A stretch of DNA of 64,000 nucleotides from contig JBGAJN010000001.1 of assembly GCA_044224905.1 (NCBI GenBank), forward strand, positions 372,001 to 436,000. Direction: 5' to 3'. Under the pieces are notes generated by a model. It searched no databases and had not been told where the DNA came from. It worked only from the letters and a program-made list of their open reading frames with translations. Numbering within the stretch: the stretch's first letter is position 1; each line of letters begins with the position of its first letter. The DNA comes from JBGAJN01 sp044224905 (lineage in GTDB: Bacteria > Verrucomicrobiota > Verrucomicrobiia > Limisphaerales > JBGAJN01). Shown here one piece after another: positions 51,096 to 60,298 of this stretch. The position numbers were made by a program, and so were the translations under genes.

Positions 51096-51830
51096 TTATC
51101 CGGCGTCCTCCGGCAACTCGGCGTTCGAGTAAACTTCCTTCACGTCATCGTTGTCCTCGAGCAAATCGAGCAACTTCGTCACTGGCACCGCTGACGCGGC
51201 ATCGAGCGGCACCAACAACGCCGGCAGCCAAGTGACATGCGCCGCAGCGCACTTGATGCCTTTGGCTTCAAGCTGCTTGTGGACTGCTTCGAAATGCGCC
51301 GGATCGGTCAAAATTTCATAACCCTGCGGCTCGGCTTTGAAATCTTCTGCGCCCGCTTCGAGCGCGAGCTCCATCAACTGGTCCTCATTCGCCGCTTCGC
51401 GTGAAACGATGATCTGCCCTTTGCGATGAAACAATCGCGTCACCGCGCCCGCCGTGGCGATCGAGCCACCGTTCTTGGAGAGCAGGCTGCGAATTTCCGC
51501 CGCGGTGCGATTCCGGTTGTCGGTGCTGAGTTCAACCAAGATGGCGACACCATTCGGCCCGTACACCTCGTACGTCAAATCCTCATAAGTGCTGCCGTCC
51601 TCGCCGCCGACGCCGCGTTTGATCGCACGCTCGATATTTTCGTTGGGCATGTTCGCCCCGCGGCAGCGCAACAACGCCATCCGCAAGCGCGGGTTCATGC
51701 CCGGATCGCCGCCCGCTAGCTTCGCCGCAATGGTGATTTCCTTCGCGAGCTTGGCGAAAATTTTCGCCCGCTTCGCGTCGATCGCACCTTTGAAGTGCTT
51801 CACCTTTGCCCATTTACTGTGACCAGCCAT
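51096..51830 (-). CDS. yebC: YebC/PmpR-family regulator
   Basis: 244 residues beginning MAGHSKWAKVKHFKGAIDAKRAKIFAKLAKEI, the invariant start of the family. Further motifs are MPNENIERAIKRG, YEVYGPNGVAILVE, TDNRNRTAAEIR and the C-terminal EDNDDVKEVYSNA. Members act as DNA-binding regulators or, as reported for some, in easing translation of stalling motifs. Start fixed by this conserved opening (ATG 51830). Near 35 bases from the MMPL gene. Confidence 0.95.
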   Translation of the reverse strand: MAGHSKWAKVKHFKGAIDAKRAKIFAKLAKEITIAAKLAGGDPGMNPRLRMALLRCRGANMPNENIERAIKRGVGGEDGSTYEDLTYEVYGPNGVAILVELSTDNRNRTAAEIRSLLSKNGGSIATAGAVTRLFHRKGQIIVSREAANEDQLMELALEAGAEDFKAEPQGYEILTDPAHFEAVHKQLEAKGIKCAAAHVTWLPALLVPLDAASAVPVTKLLDLLEDNDDVKEVYSNAELPEDAG

Positions 51831-51866
51831 AACTAAGTTTAAAATCCCAGCAGCGAACACAAACGC

Positions 51867-52226
51867 TCACATCTTCGGCGGTGCACTCACCGGCGCTGCT
51901 TCCACGAACACCGCGGTGCCGTAACACAAGACTTCCGTGATGCCGGCGGCAATTTCCGTGGCGTCATAGCGCACGCCGACCACCGCGTTGGCGCCAAGCT
52001 CGGAAGCGTGTTCCAACATTTGCCGGTACGCATCGTCCCGTGCGCGTTCACACATGCTCGTGTAGAGCGAAATATTTCCACCGAACAACGCTTGAATGCC
52101 GGCGCCGATATTTCCAATGACCGACCGCGAGCGCACAATGATTCCTCGCACCACACCGAACGAACGGGTGATCCGATATCCCGGTAATTCAAACGTGGTT
52201 GTAGTCAGCGGATGAGTGTGACTCAT
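51867..52226 (-). CDS. YbjQ/UPF0145-family protein
   Basis: 119 residues: FELPGYRITRSFGVVRGIIVRSRSVIGNIGAGIQ, MCERARDDAYRQMLEHASELGANAVVGVRYDATEI match the YbjQ (heavy-metal-binding-like) family, which forms small pentamers. Function unknown; metal binding has been suggested for the family. Start ATG 52226 is preferred because the family begins here. It is 36 bases upstream of yebC and 61 after waaA. Confidence 0.87.
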   Translation of the reverse strand: MSHTHPLTTTTFELPGYRITRSFGVVRGIIVRSRSVIGNIGAGIQALFGGNISLYTSMCERARDDAYRQMLEHASELGANAVVGVRYDATEIAAGITEVLCYGTAVFVEAAPVSAPPKM

Positions 52227-52287
52227 AGGGGGCGATTGAACATCAGGCGTCGGCGGGCTCCAAGTGCAAAGCTTCCCGCGGCCACCG

Positions 52288-53613
52288 CTACGCGCGCGGT
52301 GCCTTGTAGAGATCCTCCCGGTCGAGCTTTGCGACAATCATGTCCACAGTGCGATCGATGCCGCCGCGATTTTCGCGGACGACCTCGAGCGCATTCCGGC
52401 CCAGCTCGGCCCGGCGCGCGTCATTGCCGAGGAGCTCGTCAAAGGTCGCTTCCAACTCGGCGGCGTTCTTGACCTGCACGGCGCCACCTCGCGAGACAAA
52501 CGCCTTCGCGATGGCCTCGAAGTTCTGCATGTTCGGTCCGAACACCATCGCCTTGCCGAGAATCCCCGGCTCGATCGGGTTCTGGCCGCCTTCCGCAGTG
52601 AGGCTTTTGCCGACGAAAATCACCGATGCGTGTTCGTAAAAGTACTTCAGCTCCCCAGTGGAGTTCACCAGCAGGCAATCAATGTCATCTTTGAAATCCC
52701 GGCTGTTCACGATGTCACTGCGCAGCGTGAACTTCAGCCCGCGCGTTTGCAGTTCCTTCGCCACATCTTTCGCGCGCTCGAAGTGCCGCGGAACCAGGAC
52801 GAGGAACAGCTTCGGATATTTCTTCTTCAACCGCAGGTATTGCTCAGCCAGCAACGCCTCTTCACCCACATGCGTGCTGCCCGCCACGATGACAAGCGAG
52901 TCGGTGGCCACGTGAAGCTGGCGGAGCATCGAGCCAACGTTGAGCGGATGGCGTTCCTCGAGCTTCGCCGCGTCGAATTTCAAATTGCCCACCACGTGCA
53001 CCGCCGACGGACGGCAACCCACTTGTTTCACGCGTTCCGCGTCCTCCGCATTCTGCACGCCCACGCCCGCGAAACTCGCGAACAGCGGCCGGAACAAAAA
53101 CCCGAACCGCTTGTAGCCGCGCAGGGATTTCTCGGACAACCGCGCGTTGACGAGGAACGCAGGAATTCCGCGGTCCTTGAGCTGCCAGAGAAAGTTCGGC
53201 CAGATTTCCGCCTCGATGAGCACCACGGCCACGATGTGAAACTTCGTGAACGTCCGCCGCACACACGAGGCGCGGTCGATCGGATAGTAAACCTTGAGAA
53301 TGTGCGACGGCAGTTTCTTGTGCAGCTCCGCCATGCCGGTCGAGGTGGTGGTCGAGACGACAATCTTGAGGTTGGGAATGCGCGGCTCGAGCGCGGCGAT
53401 GAGCTGGGTGCAAAGATTCACTTCTCCCACACTCACCGCGTGAAACCAGATCACGTGGCGGTTGGTGATGATCTGCATGATGTGCAGACTGAACCGCCCG
53501 AAGCGCTGGCCGAATCCCTGCGACCAATTCCCCCGCCGCCACATTTTCAAAAAGTAAAATGGAGCCGAGAGCAGGAAAAAAATCGTGAACAGTAAATTGT
53601 AAATCAGCCGCAT
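52288..53613 (-). CDS. waaA: 3-deoxy-D-manno-octulosonic acid transferase
   Basis: Transfers Kdo from CMP-Kdo to lipid A at the inner membrane, 441 residues. N-terminal membrane anchor (LIYNLLFTIFFLLSAPFYFL). The GT-B N-domain includes WFHAVSVGEVN (catalytic Glu), STTTSTGM, YPIDRASCVRR and EAEIWPNFLWQL. The C-domain has GSTHVGEEALL, LVPRHFERAKDV and SLTAEGGQNPIEPGILGKAMVFGPNM, the donor-binding loop. Start ATG 53613 opens on the anchor. Shows the organism makes lipopolysaccharide inner core. Confidence 0.95.
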   Translation of the reverse strand: MRLIYNLLFTIFFLLSAPFYFLKMWRRGNWSQGFGQRFGRFSLHIMQIITNRHVIWFHAVSVGEVNLCTQLIAALEPRIPNLKIVVSTTTSTGMAELHKKLPSHILKVYYPIDRASCVRRTFTKFHIVAVVLIEAEIWPNFLWQLKDRGIPAFLVNARLSEKSLRGYKRFGFLFRPLFASFAGVGVQNAEDAERVKQVGCRPSAVHVVGNLKFDAAKLEERHPLNVGSMLRQLHVATDSLVIVAGSTHVGEEALLAEQYLRLKKKYPKLFLVLVPRHFERAKDVAKELQTRGLKFTLRSDIVNSRDFKDDIDCLLVNSTGELKYFYEHASVIFVGKSLTAEGGQNPIEPGILGKAMVFGPNMQNFEAIAKAFVSRGGAVQVKNAAELEATFDELLGNDARRAELGRNALEVVRENRGGIDRTVDMIVAKLDREDLYKAPRA

Positions 53614-53733
53614 GCCGGTTTCGCCCAATAAGCGACCCGCAGTGTTGTCCGGAGTGGTGAGACGTTCAACCGTTTTTTCGGTTCCCGGAGAGACCTAGCC
53701 AACCCCGAGCCGTTCGGCGAATTGAACGAAAAA

Positions 53734-55080
53734 CTATTTCCCCGCGCCATCGCCGCCGCCCACCGCGCGCTGCAACGCGAACTGCGCCTTGTCAAACTCT
53801 GCCACGGCGTTGAGGTAATCGAGCCGCGCGCGCGTTAAGTCCTGCTCGGCTAAAATATCCTCGAGCACCACGCCCACGCCGAATTGCTTCCGCTCGCGGG
53901 TGAGTTTGAACAACTGCTCCGCCGCAGCGAGGGCGCGCTTCGACATCGCGAGCTGATCGGACAGTGAATACACACGCGTATGCGCCTCGACGACCTGACG
54001 GCCCACTTCGTCGCGAACCTTCGCCAGTTCCAGCTCACCCGAGCGCATCCGCGCATCCGCCGCGCGAATGCGGCTGCGGTCAAACAGTCCGCCTGGACCG
54101 ATCTTCCAACTGAGCCCGAGTAAATAATCCTGCGTGTCATCGAAGTGGCTCAGGCTGCCGTTGCGACCGCCGCCGAGCCCGCCGAGATACGCCTGCGCGC
54201 CGATCGTCGGAATCAACGGACCGTATTGCGCGCCGTCGCTCGCCTTCTTCGCCGCCTGCGCCTGCGCATCGAATTGCCTGAGTTCGGGACGCGAAGTCAT
54301 CGCACGGCCCATCAAGGTGTCGAGGGCGGCGTTGGTTTCCATCAAGGTCAGCGGCGCGAGTTCAGTTTCCTCCGGCGCAAGGACCGTCGAGGGTTGCAAA
54401 CGCAGCGTCTGCGCCAACCGCGCCGAGGCGACGCGTTGCTGTTCCTGCGCCTGTCGCAGCGTGATTTGATTTTTCTCCACCTGCACCTGCGCGCGAAATG
54501 CATCACCTTTGAAGGCAATGCCCGCTTCCACCGCGCGCAGCAACTGCTGCGCGTAATCATCGGCGAGGCGCACCGATTCCAAGGCCACGCCGACGGCCGA
54601 TTTCGCCCGCGCCAATTCGAGATAACCCGCCGCCGCGCCGAACACGGTTTCCTGGCGACGCGCTTCCGCCGCTTCCTCCGCCGCGCGCGCGAGCTGTCGC
54701 GCCACGAGCGATTTGTAAATCGCATCGCCCAAATCGAGCTGCGCATTCAGCGAGGCGCCGACGTTGTACGACTGCTTGCTCGCATCGAAAATATTCCCCG
54801 CAACGTCTTGAATGTTTCCGTCGTGGCGCTTGTAGCCCACGCCGGGAGAAATCCACGGGAAGAACTGCATCCGCGCCTGTTCATGCTGCGCCTTCGCCTC
54901 CTTCACGCGTTCCCGCGCGATCTGAACATCAAGATTTTGCGCGCCGGCAAGCTTGAGCGCCGTCGGCAGATCGATGGGAAAACTCGCGTTGTTGGTCTGC
55001 GCCAGAGCGCCGGATGAAAGCAATCCAGCGACAACTGCCGCCGCGATCGTAAATCGCAAATCGTAAATCGTAAGTCTCAC
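53734..55080 (-). CDS. TolC-family outer-membrane efflux protein
   Basis: 448 residues. Signal peptide (about 1-27), then two outer-membrane-efflux repeats of long coiled helices: LKLAGAQNLDVQIARERVKEAKAQ ... RQETVFGAAAGYLELARAKSAV and MTSRPELRQFDAQAQAAKKASDGAQYG ... FKLTRERKQFGVGVVLEDILAEQDLTRARLDYLNAV. It forms the trimeric exit duct for the RND pump. Its ATG overlaps the adaptor stop by ATGA. Four-gene unit: permease, pseudopilin, adaptor, TolC. Confidence 0.93.
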   Translation of the reverse strand: MRLTIYDLRFTIAAAVVAGLLSSGALAQTNNASFPIDLPTALKLAGAQNLDVQIARERVKEAKAQHEQARMQFFPWISPGVGYKRHDGNIQDVAGNIFDASKQSYNVGASLNAQLDLGDAIYKSLVARQLARAAEEAAEARRQETVFGAAAGYLELARAKSAVGVALESVRLADDYAQQLLRAVEAGIAFKGDAFRAQVQVEKNQITLRQAQEQQRVASARLAQTLRLQPSTVLAPEETELAPLTLMETNAALDTLMGRAMTSRPELRQFDAQAQAAKKASDGAQYGPLIPTIGAQAYLGGLGGGRNGSLSHFDDTQDYLLGLSWKIGPGGLFDRSRIRAADARMRSGELELAKVRDEVGRQVVEAHTRVYSLSDQLAMSKRALAAAEQLFKLTRERKQFGVGVVLEDILAEQDLTRARLDYLNAVAEFDKAQFALQRAVGGGDGAGK

Positions 55081-56138
55081 TTCGCCTCCGTAACGTTGAC
55101 CGCTGCGCCGTCGGCGAGCGTGAGTTTGCCCACGAGAATAACGGTTTCACTTCCGGTCAATCCGCTCAGCACCTCGACCTTCGCGCCGTCGTTGAAACCG
55201 ATCTTGATCGCGATCTTCTTAGCCTTGCCACCGTCGGCGGCGAACGCAAACGCGTTCACTTTCTCCATCACGAGCGCATCGACCGGGATGGTGAGGGCGT
55301 CGGTGTGCTTCTCCACGCCAACCTTCACGGAGGCGTACATTCCGGGGCGAAGTTCGAGCTTCGCATTCGGCAGATCGGCTTCGACGAGCATTGTGCGCGA
55401 GACATCGTCGAGCGCGTAGGCGAGGCGCGAGACGCTGCCTTCGAACGCGCGACCGGGCAATCCTTCGACCGCCACTTTTACTGGCTGGCCTTTGACGACG
55501 AGCGGCGCTTCGAGTTCGGTCACCGGCACCTGCACGCGCACTGTGTTGAAATCCGAGATTGTGACGACGGCCGCGTTTTGCGCCGCGCTGCCGCTGGTGG
55601 CCGCGGGAATAAACGCGCCGGCATCAACGAAGCGCGCCGTGACGACGCCACCAAATGGAGCAATCAACTTGCTATACGCGAGCAACGTCTCGATGCGTTC
55701 GATGTTCGCGCGGGCGATTTCGAATTTCCCCTTCGCGTCATCTACCGATTGCGGAGTGACGAGGTCGGGGGCCTTTTCGCGAGCGGTGTTCACGCGATTG
55801 AAATCAATTTCGGCAACGCGCAGCTCGGCTTTGTATTTCGTGAGATCGGCGAGCAACTCGGGCACTTCAATTTCGCCCAACGACTGACCGGCGGTGACGG
55901 TGTCGCCTTTGTCGACCGTGATGGATTTCAAGTAGCCCGGCACCTTCGCGTAAAGCGTCGCCTGCTGGTTGGCCTTGATGCTGCCGGGCAACGTGACGTA
56001 GCGGATGATTTCGCCGCGCGCCGGGCGGGCGACTTTCACGTCGACCGGTTTCGGCGCATCGGCCGCAGTGGCGACGGGTGGTTGAGACAGCATCCCGGCG
56101 GCAAGCGCGAGAGCTGGGAGTGAAAGGAGGTGACGCAT
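55077..56138 (-). CDS. RND efflux periplasmic adaptor (HlyD/AcrA family)
   Basis: 353 residues. Signal peptide 1-26, then lipoyl half (AKVPGYLKSITVDKGDTVTAGQSLGEIE), a short helical hairpin, SKLIAPFGGVVTARFVDAGAF (second lipoyl half), a beta-barrel (VPVTELEAPLVVKGQPVKV) and a membrane-proximal end. It links the permease to the TolC duct. Four bases separate it from the pseudopilin gene upstream; it overlaps tolC downstream. Confidence 0.93.
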   Translation of the reverse strand: MRHLLSLPALALAAGMLSQPPVATAADAPKPVDVKVARPARGEIIRYVTLPGSIKANQQATLYAKVPGYLKSITVDKGDTVTAGQSLGEIEVPELLADLTKYKAELRVAEIDFNRVNTAREKAPDLVTPQSVDDAKGKFEIARANIERIETLLAYSKLIAPFGGVVTARFVDAGAFIPAATSGSAAQNAAVVTISDFNTVRVQVPVTELEAPLVVKGQPVKVAVEGLPGRAFEGSVSRLAYALDDVSRTMLVEADLPNAKLELRPGMYASVKVGVEKHTDALTIPVDALVMEKVNAFAFAADGGKAKKIAIKIGFNDGAKVEVLSGLTGSETVILVGKLTLADGAAVNVTEAK

Positions 56139-56142
56139 AAAT

Positions 56143-56925
56143 TTACTCGCCGGGATAACCCGCGACCGCCGGCAACGTGCCGGGCTCGCGAAAATTGCTC
56201 AGTCGCAGATCCGCCGGATCCAACGACACGACATGGCCGTCGTAGAACAGTCCGTTCATTCGGCCCGCATGACGATCGGGGTAATGGCTGGTGTTGGTGA
56301 ATGGAATCCACGGCGGCCGCGGCGCGGTGGCGATGCGCGAATCCGCACAACCCGGACTGCGGCGATGATCCCACACCACAAGGCGCTCGGACGTCTGCGT
56401 GACGAATGAATCGGGCTGCGCTGTCGGACTGCCGTCGCTGTAATTCATTCCGTAACCACATTGCCACTCGGGCTCAGTGGGGCATTTGAAAACTTTCAGC
56501 GCTTCGCAATACGGAAACAGGAGTCCCGTTTTAAAACCGACTCCGGGCGCGCCGTCGGGCACTTGCGTTGGATCGTAGGGCACCCACCAGATTTCGTTGG
56601 GGCCCGACGGCGGCGGACTGTTCGGAGCCGTTCCCGAAGGCACGGGCGCGTTCCGCCCATACGGATCCGCTGGCGTGTCGGGACAGAGGCGGTGCGAAAC
56701 ATTCAAGTCGTCGTTGTCGCCGCGATAGGACACCAGCCCGATTCCGATCTGGCGAAGGTTCGACAAGCAAGTGGTTTGAACCGCCTTCGATTTCGCATGC
56801 GCCAGCGCCGGCAACAGGAGCGCGGCGAGAACGGCGATGATCGCAATGACGACCAACAATTCAATCAACGTGAACGCCTGCGCGGTCACGCGTGACGAAC
56901 TGTGATTGTTCAATGCCGGTTGCAT
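56143..56925 (-). CDS. Prepilin-type (type II pseudopilin-like) protein in an efflux operon
   Basis: 260 residues. Prepilin peptidase site and helix: QAFTLIELLVVIAIIAVLAALLLPAL (F at +1, Glu at +5). The C-terminal domain has CLSNLRQIGIGLVSYRGDNDD and the DRHAGRMNGLFYDGHV signature (H-x-G-x-x-N-x-x-F-x-D-G-H) that marks the abundant Planctomycetes/Verrucomicrobia pseudopilins. ATG 56925 gives a 16-residue leader before the cleavage site; ATG 56949 would overlap the permease end. Eight bases after the permease stop and four before the adaptor, so it is part of that operon. Confidence 0.9.
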   Translation of the reverse strand: MQPALNNHSSSRVTAQAFTLIELLVVIAIIAVLAALLLPALAHAKSKAVQTTCLSNLRQIGIGLVSYRGDNDDLNVSHRLCPDTPADPYGRNAPVPSGTAPNSPPPSGPNEIWWVPYDPTQVPDGAPGVGFKTGLLFPYCEALKVFKCPTEPEWQCGYGMNYSDGSPTAQPDSFVTQTSERLVVWDHRRSPGCADSRIATAPRPPWIPFTNTSHYPDRHAGRMNGLFYDGHVVSLDPADLRLSNFREPGTLPAVAGYPGE

Positions 56926-56932
56926 CACTTGC

Positions 56933-59900
56933 TTACGCCGACGGCGCATCGTTTTTTTGGAAATACGGGCTGCCCGGGTCTTCCGGATCGAGCGAGGCCG
57001 AGCGGACTTTGCTGCTCGCCAACATCGCGAACGCACTCGGCAACACGAACAATGTTGCAAGCGTCGCCATCGCGAGGCCGCCCACGACAGCGCGACCGAG
57101 CGGCGCGGTTTGATCTCCGCCCTCGCCCAGACCGAGCGCCAGCGGAATCATGCCCGCGATCATCGCGAAGCTTGTCATCAGAATCGGCCGCAGGCGTGAA
57201 CGCGCGCCTTCCACGGCGGCGTCCTTCGGAATCGCGCCACCGACGCGACTGCGCTCGGCGAACGTCACGAGGAGAATCGCATTCGCCACCGCGACGCCGA
57301 TGGCCATGATCGCGCCCATCGCGGATTGGATGTTCAACGTCGTGTGCGTGAACCACAGCGTCAGCACGACGCCGGCAACCACGGCGGGCACGGTGGAGAT
57401 GACCGCAAACGCGAGCCGCAGCGATTGGAAATTCGCCGCGAGCATCAGGAAGATCACGATGACGGCGATGATGAGCCCGGATTGAAACCCGCCGAGCAAC
57501 TCGCGCAACGGCACGATTTGTCCGCGCAGATCAACCTTGGTCTTGGGCGGCGGCGCACCGACTTCGGCGAGCACTTTCATGATCTGTTGCGCTACTTCAC
57601 CGAGGCTCGCGCCGTGGATGTTCGCCGTAATGCTCACCACGCGCGCCATGTTGTAACGCTCGTATTGTCCGACGGCCGTGCCTAGCGTGACGCTCGCGAC
57701 GTTGCGGAGCAGAACATTTTTTCCAGACGCCGAAGTGACCGGAACATTTTTCAAATCGTCCAGCGTCTTCGTCTGCGTCTGGGGAATCTGCACCTGGAGA
57801 TTGTAGCTCACGCCGGAAACGGGGTCGGCCCAGTAATTCGCGACAGTGAAACGGCTCGATGTCGTGGCCGCGACGAGCGAGCGCGTGACATCGCCGACCT
57901 TCACCCCGAGCAGGCCGGCGCGCTCGCGATTCACGTTCACGTCCACAGTGGGGAAATCGAGCGCTTGTCCAAAGTTCACGTCGCGCAGCGAAGGAATCTC
58001 CTTCAGCTTAGCGTAAATCTTGTCGGCGAATTCCTTGTTCACCGTGAGGCTCGGGCCGCCCACGGCCACCTCGATGGGCGTCGGCGAACCGAAGCTCATC
58101 ACGCGGCTCACGATGTCGCTGGGCTCGAAGGATACGCGGACGTCGGTCAACTCAGCGGCGAAAACAGCGCGAAGTTTTTCCTTCAACGCGGCGACCTTCA
58201 CCGGCGCGCCGGGCTTGAGCTGGACGGAAAGATGCGCTTCCTCAGGGCCGCCGTTCCAGAGGTGAATGAGGTTCACCGGATAATTCGCCGCATGCACACC
58301 GACGAGGCCCATGGTGAGCGCGATGTTTTCCGCGCCGGCTTCGCGCTTGATGAGTTCAAGCGCCTTCAGAGCGACTTGCTCGGTGAGCTCGACCTTGGTG
58401 CCGGTCGTCGCCCGCAGGCGTAACGCGAACTGCCCCGAGTCCACCGACGGGAAAATCTCCGTCCCGAGTCGTTGACCGAACACCCACACGATGCCGACCG
58501 CCACGACGAGATAAACCAGCACGAGCAACCAGCGCACGGTCACGATCGGGCGAAGCACCGCAGCGTAAGCGGACTGCAGTTGTCCGATGAAGCCGGGGTC
58601 ATGGACGACCGGAGCGCCGGCCTCAGACGCGGCGCGTTGATTCGGTTCGCTCGGATTCGCGCTGGTTCGGCTACCGGCACTCCGCAGCATCCACACGCTC
58701 AGGATCGGCACCAGTGTGCTGGAGAGAATGAACGACGCGACCATCGAGAATCCCACCGCCAACGCGAGCGGAACGAAGAGCGCCTTCGCCGCCCCTTGCA
58801 TGAAGAACGCCGGGATGAACACCGCGAGCACGCACAACATCGCAAGCAAACGTGGCAGCGCCGTCTCACGCGTGGCATCGAGTGCCGCGCGGGCGAGCGA
58901 CGTTCCGCGCGCGAGGTAGGCGTGGATGTTTTCCACCGCCACCGTCGCTTCGTCCACGAGGATGCCGACGGCCAGCGCGAGCCCGCCGAGCGTCATGAGG
59001 TTGATGTTTTGTCCGCTGATCCACAGTGCGAACGTCGCCGCGAGCAGCGAGAGCGGGATGTTGATGACGACGATGAACGCGCTGCGCCAATCGCGCAGGA
59101 ACAGCAGCACCATCAGTCCCGTGAGCACCGCGCCGATGGCGCCTTCCTTCACGAGGTCGCGGATGGAGCGCGTGACGACGGGCGATTGATCGAACTCGTA
59201 AGTGACGTTGATGTCGTCGGGCACCGCGCTTTTGAACTTCGGCAGATTCTTCTTCACCAACTCGACGACCGTGAGCGTGCTCGCGTCGGCGCGCTTGGTG
59301 ACGGGCATGTAAACCGTGCGGCGACCGTTCACGAGCGCGTAGCTCGTCACGATGTCGCTTCCGTCCTCGACCGTCGCGACGTCGCGCAGAAAGACCGAGC
59401 CGTTCGCGCTCGAGCGCAGGGGAGTGCCTTCGAGATCCTTGATGTTCTTCACCACGGCGTTGACGGGCACGATGGGATATTTGTCGCCGAGATTCATGTT
59501 GCCCGACGGACTGATGAGATTCGCCTGCGCCATCGCCTGTACGATTTCGTCGGGCGAAAAATTGTAAGCGCGCATGCGGTCCGGCTTCACGTTGATCAAG
59601 ATCGTGCGCGCGCTGCCACCGAACGGCGGCGGAGCCGACACACCGGGCAACGTGGCGAACAGCGGACGCACCATGTTCAACGCGGCGTCCTGCATTTGAC
59701 CGACGGTGCGGAGTTCGTTCGTCGTGGAGAACACGAGCTGGCCCACCGGCACGCTGCCGGCGTCGAACCGCGTGACGAACGGTCCCGGCGTGCCCGCAGG
59801 CATGAACGCGCGTGCGCGGTTCACGTAAGCAACCGTTTCCGAGAGCGCCGCCGACATGTCGGTGCCCGGATGAAACTGCAGCTTCATGATCGAAGCGCCC

Positions 59901-60157
59901 TGAATGGACTTCGACTCCACGTGCTCGATGCCGGTGATGTAAAGGAAGTGATACTCGTAGTAGTAGGTCAGGTAGCCTTCCATCTGTGCTGGGTCCATGC
60001 CGCCGAACGGCTGCGCGACGTAAATGGTCGGCACGTTCAACGGCGGGAAAACGTCGCGCGACATGCGCTGCAACGCGACCCACGCGCCGAGCACGACGGC
60101 GATAACAAGGACGACGACCGTGAACGGACGACGAAGCGAAGTATTCAGAACGGTCAT
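56933..60157 (-). CDS. RND efflux permease (AcrB-like)
   Basis: 1074 residues, twelve membrane helices and two large periplasmic loops. N-terminal helix TVVVLVIAVVLGAWVAL, porter motif PGTDMSAALSETVAYVNRA, membrane helix 4 with LAVGILVDEATVAVENIHAYL (acid pair as Asp-Glu rather than Asp-Asp), and helix 10 region AIMAIGVAVANAILLVTFAERSRV. Exports drugs, detergents or lipids with protons. First gene of the efflux unit. The antisense frame is open over much of it but is a shadow. Confidence 0.94.
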   Translation of the reverse strand: MTVLNTSLRRPFTVVVLVIAVVLGAWVALQRMSRDVFPPLNVPTIYVAQPFGGMDPAQMEGYLTYYYEYHFLYITGIEHVESKSIQGASIMKLQFHPGTDMSAALSETVAYVNRARAFMPAGTPGPFVTRFDAGSVPVGQLVFSTTNELRTVGQMQDAALNMVRPLFATLPGVSAPPPFGGSARTILINVKPDRMRAYNFSPDEIVQAMAQANLISPSGNMNLGDKYPIVPVNAVVKNIKDLEGTPLRSSANGSVFLRDVATVEDGSDIVTSYALVNGRRTVYMPVTKRADASTLTVVELVKKNLPKFKSAVPDDINVTYEFDQSPVVTRSIRDLVKEGAIGAVLTGLMVLLFLRDWRSAFIVVINIPLSLLAATFALWISGQNINLMTLGGLALAVGILVDEATVAVENIHAYLARGTSLARAALDATRETALPRLLAMLCVLAVFIPAFFMQGAAKALFVPLALAVGFSMVASFILSSTLVPILSVWMLRSAGSRTSANPSEPNQRAASEAGAPVVHDPGFIGQLQSAYAAVLRPIVTVRWLLVLVYLVVAVGIVWVFGQRLGTEIFPSVDSGQFALRLRATTGTKVELTEQVALKALELIKREAGAENIALTMGLVGVHAANYPVNLIHLWNGGPEEAHLSVQLKPGAPVKVAALKEKLRAVFAAELTDVRVSFEPSDIVSRVMSFGSPTPIEVAVGGPSLTVNKEFADKIYAKLKEIPSLRDVNFGQALDFPTVDVNVNRERAGLLGVKVGDVTRSLVAATTSSRFTVANYWADPVSGVSYNLQVQIPQTQTKTLDDLKNVPVTSASGKNVLLRNVASVTLGTAVGQYERYNMARVVSITANIHGASLGEVAQQIMKVLAEVGAPPPKTKVDLRGQIVPLRELLGGFQSGLIIAVIVIFLMLAANFQSLRLAFAVISTVPAVVAGVVLTLWFTHTTLNIQSAMGAIMAIGVAVANAILLVTFAERSRVGGAIPKDAAVEGARSRLRPILMTSFAMIAGMIPLALGLGEGGDQTAPLGRAVVGGLAMATLATLFVLPSAFAMLASSKVRSASLDPEDPGSPYFQKNDAPSA

Positions 60158-60298
60158 TGCGAAAGGGTTCTAAGTCACGGCCCGCGGAAGAGCAACGGGC
60201 AACTTCCAGCTAAAGTGTCCTCACTGGACGGAGTTCAGCGGAAATGGTTTCAAATAATCTCGTTGCGGCGAGGTCCTTCCGTTACCGTTCCGCCGCGA

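Noticed and set aside
58472..60298. Very long plus-strand open frame reaching into plsC
   Set aside because: It is antisense to the RND permease and gives a His/Arg/Glu-rich low-complexity protein typical of the reverse of a GC-rich gene. Only the last 217 codons (from 60299) have a real family.
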